A stretch of 5,061 nucleotides of DNA, taken from the NCBI GenBank assembly GCA_903932385.1, contig CAIZGA010000622.1, positions 1 through 5,061 of the forward strand, in the 5' to 3' direction. The notes beneath the pieces are model-generated. The model searched no databases, was not told the origin of the DNA, and worked only from the letters and a program-made list of their open reading frames with translations. Source of the stretch: an uncultured Acidobacteriota bacterium (GTDB lineage Bacteria; Acidobacteriota; Terriglobia; Terriglobales; Acidobacteriaceae). This document shows, one piece after another, positions 1 to 5,061 of the stretch; positions within the stretch are counted from its first letter, which is position 1, and each line of letters begins with the position of its first letter. Both the position numbers and the translations under genes were made by a program.

Positions 1-1
1 C

Positions 2-412
2 GGCGACGTTGTGGAGATGGACCGCGATACGTTGCGCAAGAACGGCAAGATTAATGCGGGACGCGTTTGCATCGATTCCGGCTCGACCGGCGACGTGGTG
101 GAAGACATTGTCATCCGCGACCGGCGCCACTTGAGCGAAGACGGCATCGTGCTGCCGATTATCACCATCAACAAACTCAGCGGACGCGTGGAGCGCCAGC
201 CGGAGATTGTGACCCGCGGCTTTGTGGCCGGCGAGGCGGACATTATGGAGCAGGCGCGTGAAGTTGTGGCGCGCACGCTGGATGGATCGAGCGCCGAAGA
301 GAAGGCCGACTACGGCGTCATCAAGGAAAAAATCCGCACCGACCTCAAACGCTACATCCAGAAAAACACCAGCCGCCGCCCATTGATTATGCCGGTGATT
401 CTGGAAGTATAA
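2..412 (+). CDS. rnj: Ribonuclease J, C-terminal part (5' end outside the window)
   Basis: The last 136 residues of RNase J, a metallo-beta-lactamase/beta-CASP nuclease that degrades and matures RNA in the cytoplasm by endonucleolytic and 5'-to-3' exonucleolytic cleavage. The reading frame is open from base 2 to the TAA at 410-412. The catalytic metallo-beta-lactamase and beta-CASP domains lie upstream and are not seen. The visible part matches the end of the beta-CASP/linker region and the C-terminal domain of the family: a GDVVEMD segment at the edge, then GRVCIDSGSTGDV, then DRRHLSEDGIVLPI, the VTRGFV signature, and the terminal RRPLIMPVILEV typical of RNase J ends. Full-length family members have about 550 residues, so roughly three quarters of the gene is missing only because of the window edge. 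The C-terminus looks intact. The family call is firm; the J1/J2 distinction does not apply clearly outside Firmicutes. Confidence 0.95.
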   Translation, partial: GDVVEMDRDTLRKNGKINAGRVCIDSGSTGDVVEDIVIRDRRHLSEDGIVLPIITINKLSGRVERQPEIVTRGFVAGEADIMEQAREVVARTLDGSSAEEKADYGVIKEKIRTDLKRYIQKNTSRRPLIMPVILEV

Positions 413-413
413 G
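383..413 (+). promoter_or_regulatory. Weak sigma-70-like promoter candidate ahead of the SH3/TPR gene
   Basis: TTGATT at 383-388 (4 of 6 matches to the -35 consensus) and TATAAG at 408-413 (5 of 6 to the -10) are separated by 19 bases, slightly longer than ideal. Transcription would start near 420, giving a leader of about 75 bases before the ATG at 495. The site lies in the last codons of the RNase J gene and could be chance. The rest of the 413-494 gap shows no terminator and no clear RNA structure. Confidence 0.22.
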
Positions 414-484
414 CAGCGAGTGAGTCAATTCACCGCAATATGAAAACGCAGGGCGGCCCGATTGCGTCAAAGTACTATGGACGT

Positions 485-489
485 GAGGG
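485..489 (+). promoter_or_regulatory. Ribosome binding site that decides the start of the SH3/TPR gene
   Basis: GAGGG sits 5 bases before the ATG at 495. The same frame is open further upstream, with a possible ATG at 477 (no Shine-Dalgarno) and a TTG at 462 (AGGG at 450-453, 8 bases away). The 495 start gives a compact signal peptide with a short basic n-region, whereas the earlier starts would add 6 or 11 mostly polar residues before it. I therefore prefer 495. Confidence 0.55.
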
Positions 490-494
490 TGACG

Positions 495-1532
495 ATGAAA
501 AATCACGCAGCACTGCGTTTTAGAAATGTTGCGGTAGCCTGTCTGGCGCTGGCGTCTCCGTTGCTGCTGTGCGCGCAGAAGACGCCCAAGCCGCCGAAGA
601 GTCCTAAGGACCTGGCGAAGTATGACGAGTCAGTACGCGCGACCGTCATCCACGAAGCCATCGTCTACGTGCAGACCGACGACACATCCGACCACATCAC
701 AACCATTGAACCCGGCCGCGAAATGGTGGTGATGGAACGCAGCGGCAACTGGCTGCGTGTTTTTGCCAACACCGACGAAGAAAAGCCGGAAGAAGATGCG
801 CCGGAATTCGGACAGCAGGATTATTACCCAGCGTCGGGATGGATTAAAGACAAGGGAGTGATTGGTCCGAAGACTCCGCAGGGTGATGTGCTGCTTTATG
901 GCGCGGCAGCAACAACGGAGTTGAATGCATCACGTCCGCATGCGCCGAAAGATTCCGCCAACTCCGCACGCTGGCTTTACATGCGGCTGACGGAAATGTT
1001 TCCCAAATCTCCTTACGCCGCCGAAGCTGCCTATCGCGCGGCAGACATCAAATGGCAGTTGGAGAGGCTGGACATTTCCACGTTGCCATCTGCGCATGAG
1101 CAGGAATCGTATCTGCGTCCGCAAATCCATGAAGAGTATATGAAGAAGGTCATCAAGATGTACCCCGGCACGAAGTATGCCGCGCTGGCTGCGTATGACC
1201 TTCTCGACAACAAACTGTGCGGCGACTGGCAGGGGCTGGCGAAATGTCCTGAGATGGAAAGCGATTTGTATCTGAAATATGTGAAGGAATATCCCGATGG
1301 ACCGAAGACTGCCGAGGCGCTGTATAACGCCGTGTTGCGTCTGGCCTCGGCTGCGGACATCTACCGCGAAGATGGCGACCAGAAAAAGGCGGATGCTGCT
1401 GCTGCCCGCGCCACATCCACGCAGAATGACCTGATGCAACACTTTCCGCAGACGGACTTCGCAGCGCGAGGGGCGGCTCTGATATACAGGTTGCAGCAGT
1501 CTGTTCCGGTGTATGGAACCGACCGCGATTGA
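495..1532 (+). CDS. Exported protein with bacterial SH3-like domain and TPR/BamD-like repeats
   Basis: A predicted 345-residue exported protein of unassigned function. Residues 1-10 are basic (MKNHAALRFR) and 11-26 are hydrophobic, ending in LLLCAQ, so a signal peptide is likely. The Cys is preceded by Leu rather than Gly/Ala/Ser, so a lipoprotein is possible but not well supported. A Lys/Pro-rich stretch (29-38) follows. Residues about 47-122 resemble a bacterial SH3 domain (VYVQTDD, GREMVVMERSGNWLRVF, SGWIKDKGV), with an acidic loop at about 92-110. From about 157 onward, four helical repeats share a pattern of aromatic-Pro followed by an Ala-rich helix: FPKSPYAAEAAY (169), YPGTKYAALAAY (223), YPDGPKTAEALY (266) and FPQTDFAARGAA (317), as in TPR/BamD/YbgF-type solenoids. 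Cys242 and Cys251 lie between repeats 2 and 3. SH3 plus TPR suggests a periplasmic scaffold that touches the wall or partner proteins; this is inference. Gene start: ATG at 495, chosen for its Shine-Dalgarno sequence. Confidence 0.8.
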   Translation: MKNHAALRFRNVAVACLALASPLLLCAQKTPKPPKSPKDLAKYDESVRATVIHEAIVYVQTDDTSDHITTIEPGREMVVMERSGNWLRVFANTDEEKPEEDAPEFGQQDYYPASGWIKDKGVIGPKTPQGDVLLYGAAATTELNASRPHAPKDSANSARWLYMRLTEMFPKSPYAAEAAYRAADIKWQLERLDISTLPSAHEQESYLRPQIHEEYMKKVIKMYPGTKYAALAAYDLLDNKLCGDWQGLAKCPEMESDLYLKYVKEYPDGPKTAEALYNAVLRLASAADIYREDGDQKKADAAAARATSTQNDLMQHFPQTDFAARGAALIYRLQQSVPVYGTDRD

Positions 1533-1586
1533 TTTTGGACTGAACGCAGTTGAACCAAGCCATAACCCAAAGCTGTTGGAGGCGCC

Positions 1587-2459
1587 GTGCACGATTATCT
1601 TTATTCCTTTCTGCTGGGCATCGTTGAAGGCCTGACGGAATTTCTTCCTGTCAGTTCCACGGCGCACCTGCGCATTGTTGAAGCGATGATGCATATCGAT
1701 CTCGGCGATGCGTTCTGGAAGATGTACACGGTGGTCATCCAGCTGGGTGCAATCCTAGCGCTGCTGCTGGTCTACCTGCAGCGCATTCTTGGATTCTTCC
1801 GCACCTTCCCCAATGGTGAACGCGGCAATAGTTCTTTTTGGAACCATCCCATCACGCTGACTGCCGTTGCGTTTGTGGTGACGGCCGGGCCCAGCTATTT
1901 GCTGTCAAAAAAAATCAGCGAGAACCTGGAGAACCTGCAGGTGATGGCATGGGCGCTGCTGATTGGCGGCGTGGTCATGTGGATTGTGGATGCTGTTGCG
2001 TCGCGCCGTGACTCCGCGGTGAACCACGTGGAAGACATGAATATTTTTCATGCCGTGTGGGTGGGTTTGTGGCAGATTACTTCCGCGGTGATTCCCGGCA
2101 CCTCGCGTTCCATGTCTACGATTGCATCGGGGCAGTCTGTGGGCCTGTCGCGGCCGGCGGCGCTGGAGTTCAGCTTTCTGGTTTCGATCCCCACGATGAT
2201 TGCAGCCACAGGATATTCGCTGCTGAAGGTCATCCATCCCAAACATGTGGCGGGCGAGGTGATGACGCCGCTGGTGATGAACACGCACAGTTGGGTGACA
2301 CTGGCCATCGGTCTGGTGGTTTCATTTGTTGTTGCGCTGCTGGTGGTGGAGTGGTTCCTGCGCTGGGTGCGGAATCACGGCTTCACTCTCTTTGCCATCT
2401 ATCGCATTCTGCTGGGTGCGGGATTGCTGATGTGGGGCATTCAATATCTGGGACAGTAA
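1587..2459 (+). CDS. uppP: Undecaprenyl-diphosphatase (UppP/BacA)
   Basis: Integral inner-membrane enzyme that removes a phosphate from undecaprenyl diphosphate to give undecaprenyl phosphate, the lipid carrier for peptidoglycan and other surface polymers. Family members can confer bacitracin tolerance. It has 290 residues, close to the usual 270-290, and is almost entirely hydrophobic helices. Motif I is intact at 14-27 (EGLTEFLPVSSTAH), supplying Glu14, Glu18, Ser24 and His27, the counterparts of the catalytic Glu/Ser/His residues of the E. coli enzyme. Motif II is at 170-180 (PGTSRSMSTIA), with Arg174 in place; Met176 stands where many homologues have Gly. The GTG start is set by GGAGG at 1578-1582, 4 bases upstream; any later Met would remove motif I. 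The 54-base gap from the SH3/TPR gene and the 48-base gap to the AsmA-like gene, both on the same strand and without a clear terminator, fit co-transcription. Confidence 0.96.
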   Translation: MHDYLYSFLLGIVEGLTEFLPVSSTAHLRIVEAMMHIDLGDAFWKMYTVVIQLGAILALLLVYLQRILGFFRTFPNGERGNSSFWNHPITLTAVAFVVTAGPSYLLSKKISENLENLQVMAWALLIGGVVMWIVDAVASRRDSAVNHVEDMNIFHAVWVGLWQITSAVIPGTSRSMSTIASGQSVGLSRPAALEFSFLVSIPTMIAATGYSLLKVIHPKHVAGEVMTPLVMNTHSWVTLAIGLVVSFVVALLVVEWFLRWVRNHGFTLFAIYRILLGAGLLMWGIQYLGQ

Positions 2460-2478
2460 GAATTCGCGGGCCAGTAAG
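2450..2478 (+). repeat. Short imperfect direct repeat across the uppP stop codon
   Basis: GGGACAGTAAG at 2450-2460 contains the TAA stop of uppP, and GGGCCAGTAAG at 2468-2478 repeats it 18 bases later with one mismatch. The remnant may reflect a small local duplication at the gene end. It has no evident function and could be chance. Confidence 0.3.
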
Positions 2479-2507
2479 CAAAAAAATCTCATAGGTGAAC
2501 ACGGCAC

Positions 2508-4163
2508 ATGGTTCAACGTAGTGGAGCTGGGCCATCGCGCATCCGGCGCGCGTGGATGTGGATGCTAATCGCTGCGGTGGTTCTGCTGGCTTCGCTGGCA
2601 GCGGCAGCCATCTATGTGGCCAGCCATATCGAGCCGATGCTGCGTAGTCATGTTGTGCAGATGCTGTCGGAACGATTCCAGGCACACGTTGAGTTGGACC
2701 AACTGCACATCAACGCACTGGATGGATTGAATGTCGAGGGCCGCGGACTGAAAGTTCAGCGGGTGCAGGATGTAACTGAGCCGCCGCTGATTGAAGTCAG
2801 CAGTTTTCAATTTCACATTAGCCTTTGGGCGTTGCGGCAGAAGCCGTTGCATATCGGAACCGTGCATGTCCGCGGGCTTCGGTTGAATTTGCCGCCGAAG
2901 GGCGAACGCGGCGCGATGCTGCAACCTGCGGCGCCGAAGAAATCCAACTCGATACTGCCGGGCGGCGGTTTCCTGATGGACAAAATTATTTGCGACGATA
3001 CTGTACTGACGCTGGGGACGAACAAGCCCGGCAAGCAGCCGCTGGTCTTTATAATTTCAAATCTTGTACTGACCCACATTGCGCCGAATGAGCCGATGCA
3101 GTTTGACGCACAGCTGGTGAATCCAAAACCGGTGGGAAATATTTCCGCGAAGGGAAACTTCGGTCCGTGGAACCGTAGCGCGCCCGGAGACACACCGGTG
3201 GATGGACAGTACAGCTTTACCCATGCCGATCTCTCCACCATCAAAGGTATTGGCGGCATGCTCTCTTCCACGGGAAGTTTTTCCGGACTGCTGGATGCAA
3301 TTGTGGTGGATGGCGAAACCGATACGCCGGACTTCCGCATCGAGAGCGGAGACCACACGTTACCGCTGCACACAAAATTCCATGCCACGGTGGACGGTAC
3401 CAATGGCGACGTGACACTGGACCCCGTCGAGGCGCGTTTGCAGAACTCAAACTTTACGGTGCGCGGCAGCGTGCTGCGAACGCCGGGAGTTCCCGGGCAC
3501 GACATTACACTGCTGGTGACCATGCCGGATGGGCGACTGGAAGACATGCTGACGCTGGCGGTGAAGTCGAATGAACCGTTGTTGCGGTCTGACCTGCAGA
3601 TGAATGCGAAGGTCCATTTGCCGCCGGGCCCGGCCAGCGTGCTGGAGAAGATGTCGCTGGCGGGAAATTTCAGACTGACGAATGTCACGTATAGCAGTGA
3701 GTCCATTCAGGCGAAGATGAAGATGTTCAGCCTGCGGGCGCAGGGGCGGCCGAAGGAAGCGAACGCTGCATCGGCTGGTACGGAACCGGTGACGGCAGCG
3801 ATGGCCGGTGCTTTTCAGATGAAGAGCAAGGTCATCCATCTTTCCAATATTGATTATGAAATGCCGGGTGTTCAGTTGCAGTTGGATGGCAGCTATACGA
3901 TTCACGATGGCGGCTATCAGTTCCACGGCATTGTGCGAACGCAGGCGAAAATTTCCCAGATGACCACCGGTATCAAGTCCGTGCTGCTGAGAGCGGTGGA
4001 CCCAATCTTCAGCAAGCCGGGCATCGGCGCGCAGATTCCGGTCAAGATCAGTGGTGTGCATTCGGAGATGCACTTCGGGCTCGATTTGGGCGGGAAAGAT
4101 AAATATCGTACCGGTAACAGCAACGCGACGAACGACCTGGATAGTGAACTGAATCTCTGGTAG
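2508..4163 (+). CDS. AsmA-family membrane-anchored envelope protein
   Basis: A 551-residue protein with a basic N-terminus (RIRRAW, 11-16), one transmembrane segment at about 17-38, and a long beta-rich region that should lie in the periplasm. The segment after the membrane helix (HIEPMLRSHVVQMLSERFQAHVELDQLHI, about 40-68) is the classic AsmA-type opening, in which a helix leads into a first strand describing how the domain acts on its target layer. The end of the protein (about 485-527) carries the AsmA C-terminal pattern: a KSVLLRAVDPIFSKPG helix, then GAQIPVKISGVHSEMHFGLDL. The middle (100-480) is repetitive strand-turn sequence with no catalytic motif visible. AsmA relatives such as TamB and YhdP are linked to phospholipid movement between membranes and to outer-membrane integrity; a similar role here is inference. 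ATG at 2508 has AGGTGA at 2493-2498, 9 bases upstream. It probably shares a transcript with uppP. Confidence 0.8.
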   Translation: MVQRSGAGPSRIRRAWMWMLIAAVVLLASLAAAAIYVASHIEPMLRSHVVQMLSERFQAHVELDQLHINALDGLNVEGRGLKVQRVQDVTEPPLIEVSSFQFHISLWALRQKPLHIGTVHVRGLRLNLPPKGERGAMLQPAAPKKSNSILPGGGFLMDKIICDDTVLTLGTNKPGKQPLVFIISNLVLTHIAPNEPMQFDAQLVNPKPVGNISAKGNFGPWNRSAPGDTPVDGQYSFTHADLSTIKGIGGMLSSTGSFSGLLDAIVVDGETDTPDFRIESGDHTLPLHTKFHATVDGTNGDVTLDPVEARLQNSNFTVRGSVLRTPGVPGHDITLLVTMPDGRLEDMLTLAVKSNEPLLRSDLQMNAKVHLPPGPASVLEKMSLAGNFRLTNVTYSSESIQAKMKMFSLRAQGRPKEANAASAGTEPVTAAMAGAFQMKSKVIHLSNIDYEMPGVQLQLDGSYTIHDGGYQFHGIVRTQAKISQMTTGIKSVLLRAVDPIFSKPGIGAQIPVKISGVHSEMHFGLDLGGKDKYRTGNSNATNDLDSELNLW

Positions 4164-4226
4164 TTGCGGTAGGTTGTCACACTGTATTCCCCCGCATAAA
4201 ACGCTGGATTTTCGCGCCTTCCACCC

Positions 4227-4235
4227 TGTGATAAT
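4227..4235 (+). promoter_or_regulatory. Extended -10 promoter candidate for ftsK
   Basis: TGTGATAAT gives a TGn extension plus GATAAT (5 of 6 to the -10 consensus). There is no good -35 at normal spacing (TTTTCG at 4209-4214 is poor), which is typical of extended -10 promoters. Transcription would begin near 4242, about 65 bases before the ftsK ATG. A second, weaker option in the same gap is TTGTCA at 4174-4179 with CATAAA at 4195-4200, but its spacing is only 15 bases. Confidence 0.4.
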
Positions 4236-4254
4236 CGAGAATGCTTTGGTGTAT

Positions 4255-4282
4255 TCAGCCAGCCGTGTCTGCGGTGGGCTGA
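4255..4282 (+). promoter_or_regulatory. Hairpin in the ftsK leader
   Basis: TCAGCC (4255-4260) pairs fully with GGCTGA (4277-4282). After one A/G mismatch (4261 and 4276), GCCG (4262-4265) pairs with CGGT (4272-4275, one G-U pair), leaving a 6-base loop. The structure would fall between the likely transcription start and the Shine-Dalgarno sequence AAAGG (4293-4297). No U-run follows, so it is not a standard intrinsic terminator. It may shape translation or mRNA stability, or, as DNA, be a protein site; the role is inferred. Confidence 0.45.
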
Positions 4283-4303
4283 CGGCGTGTCTAAAGGCGT
4301 GTC
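4264..4303 (+). repeat. Three copies of CGTGTC in the ftsK leader
   Basis: CGTGTC occurs at 4264-4269, 4286-4291 and 4298-4303. The last two belong to a longer 8-base direct repeat, GGCGTGTC (4284-4291 and 4296-4303), whose copies are offset by 12 bases and flank the Shine-Dalgarno sequence AAAGG; the first copy reaches into the hairpin loop. A binding site for a repressor or RNA-binding protein is possible, but there is no direct evidence, and such short repeats can arise by chance in GC-rich DNA. Confidence 0.35.
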
Positions 4304-4306
4304 CAG

Positions 4307-5061
4307 ATGAGACCGAAAAAAATCGTATTTACGCCGACCCCACACCGCCGCCTGAATGAAGTCATCGGGCTGGCGGCAATGGCTGTCGCGCTGCTGCTCC
4401 TGCTTGCTCTGCTCAGTTACAACCCGGCTGACCCGTCGCTGAATACCGCCGGCAGCGTGGCCGCGCGCAATTGGACCGGCGTGGCCGGCGCGTGGGTGGG
4501 CGACATGCTGCTGCAACTCTTCGGCATGACCGCGTACCTGCTGCCCATCACGCTGTTGATGCTGGGTCTGGCATGGCTGCGTTCGCGTCCGGTGGGCCAT
4601 ATCCGCACCCGAATTTTTGGTTTGTCTTTGTGGATGCTGTTTGCTCCGGCGCTGCTGGCGTTACAGCCGCTGCATTGGATGTGGCGCGGCGCAGTTCCGG
4701 TGGAAGGCATGAGCGGCCGCTTGTTGGCGGACATGCTGGTGCGTGTGTTGAATTATCCCGGTGCCTGCGTGGTCACCGGCCTGATGATTGCCGTTGCGTT
4801 TTATCTCTCCACCACCTTTAGCGTGAACACTGCCGGTGAATGGGTGGCCGTGCGCTTTGCTTTCATCCAGAACTGGCGCGACCGCTGGGTGAACTGGCGC
4901 CGCAATGTGCAGGCGAAAAAAGATGGCGTGGTGATTGAGGCCTACGAACGCAAGCGCGAACGTGCGTTGGAAAAAGCGCGCATCGCCGCAGAGAAGGCTG
5001 AGCAGAAAGCGGACCGCGCAGGCAATCGCGCGGATGCGCTCAACGGCCGCCGCGAATACGA
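4307..5061 (+). CDS. ftsK: DNA translocase FtsK, N-terminal part (3' end outside the window)
   Basis: The first 251 residues of FtsK, the septal membrane-anchored motor that pumps chromosomal DNA during division and helps resolve chromosome dimers. The window covers the membrane domain and the start of the linker; the ATPase motor (Walker A/B) and the gamma domain lie beyond the right edge. A basic N-terminus (RPKK, HRR) precedes four predicted membrane helices at about 19-37, 66-90, 103-120 and 144-171. The family signature after helix 1 is clear (LLSYNPADPSLNTAG, 35-49), followed by NWTGVAGAWVGDMLLQLFG (55-73) and AYLLP. From about 188 the chain becomes highly charged, and 204-250 is rich in Ala, Lys, Glu and Arg, probably a long helix or coiled coil. 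ATG at 4307 is the first possible start, because an in-frame TAA lies at 4292-4294; AAAGG at 4293-4297 is 9 bases upstream. The gene seems to have its own promoter in the 143-base gap before it. Confidence 0.95.
   Translation, partial: MRPKKIVFTPTPHRRLNEVIGLAAMAVALLLLLALLSYNPADPSLNTAGSVAARNWTGVAGAWVGDMLLQLFGMTAYLLPITLLMLGLAWLRSRPVGHIRTRIFGLSLWMLFAPALLALQPLHWMWRGAVPVEGMSGRLLADMLVRVLNYPGACVVTGLMIAVAFYLSTTFSVNTAGEWVAVRFAFIQNWRDRWVNWRRNVQAKKDGVVIEAYERKRERALEKARIAAEKAEQKADRAGNRADALNGRREY

Noticed and set aside
440..523. A 27-residue open frame beginning with ATG in the gap before the SH3/TPR gene
   Set aside because: There is no good Shine-Dalgarno sequence, and it overlaps the start of the SH3/TPR gene. 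A leader peptide cannot be excluded, but nothing supports one.
1534..1557. Possible hairpin after the SH3/TPR gene (TTGG with CCAA and CTG with CAG)
   Set aside because: The stem is interrupted by an unequal internal loop, only 7 pairs form, and no U-run follows, so I do not call it a terminator.
930..1694. A 254-codon minus-strand open frame across the SH3/TPR gene and the uppP start
   Set aside because: It overlaps two supported plus-strand genes, including UppP motif I, and its translation resembles no family.
2813..3706. A 297-codon open frame on the minus strand
   Set aside because: It lies wholly inside the AsmA-like gene on the opposite strand. The translation is Ser/Pro/Gly/Phe-rich with no domain pattern, as expected for the antisense of a GC-rich gene.
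4174..4359. A 61-codon plus-strand open frame in the gap before ftsK
   Set aside because: It runs 50 bases into ftsK in another frame, lacks a Shine-Dalgarno sequence and has no recognisable protein pattern.
3917..4600. A 227-codon minus-strand open frame spanning the end of the AsmA-like gene, the 143-base gap and the start of ftsK
   Set aside because: Both ends overlap well-supported plus-strand genes. The translation is Arg/His/Gln-rich low complexity at its start and has no recognisable motif.
1..5061. Search for a mobile element, CRISPR array, tRNA, toxin-antitoxin or defence system
   Set aside because: No direct-repeat array, terminal inverted repeats, transposase or integrase motif, or tRNA-like cloverleaf was seen. 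The genes are housekeeping and envelope genes with even composition.

Overview
The window carries five protein-coding genes, all on the plus strand. The first is cut by the left edge and the last by the right edge. The proteins point to a Gram-negative-type envelope: an exported SH3/TPR-like protein and an AsmA-family protein of the kind found in diderm bacteria. RNase J together with these, the moderately high GC content, and this particular gene set (RNase J, exported repeat protein, UppP, AsmA-like protein, FtsK) suggest an acidobacterium of the Terriglobia/Acidobacteriaceae type. That assignment is an inference from gene content and protein style; no rRNA or other marker is present to prove it.

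Layout. Bases 2-412 encode the C-terminal 136 residues of ribonuclease J. After an 82-base gap, 495-1532 encodes an exported protein with a bacterial SH3-like domain followed by four TPR/BamD-like helical repeats. After 54 bases, 1587-2459 encodes undecaprenyl-diphosphatase UppP with a GTG start and a strong Shine-Dalgarno sequence. After 48 bases, 2508-4163 encodes a membrane-anchored AsmA-like protein. A 143-base gap (4164-4306) separates it from the 5' part of ftsK (4307 to the right edge), which covers the four-helix membrane domain and the start of a charged linker. The gaps before uppP and before the asmA-like gene are short and contain no convincing terminator, so 495-4163 could be one transcript. 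The ftsK gap holds an extended -10 promoter candidate, a near-perfect 10-bp hairpin and a repeated CGTGTC motif.

How the genes fit together. Apart from RNase J, the products all concern the cell envelope or division. UppP regenerates the lipid carrier for peptidoglycan and other surface polymers. The AsmA-like protein belongs to a family linked to lipid traffic and outer-membrane homeostasis. The SH3/TPR protein is probably a periplasmic, wall-associated or scaffold protein. FtsK couples septum formation to chromosome segregation. No mobile element, CRISPR array, tRNA, rRNA or defence system is visible. The window looks like ordinary chromosomal backbone. The points most worth a second look are the ftsK leader, the variant UppP active-site motif and the uncharacterised SH3/TPR protein.
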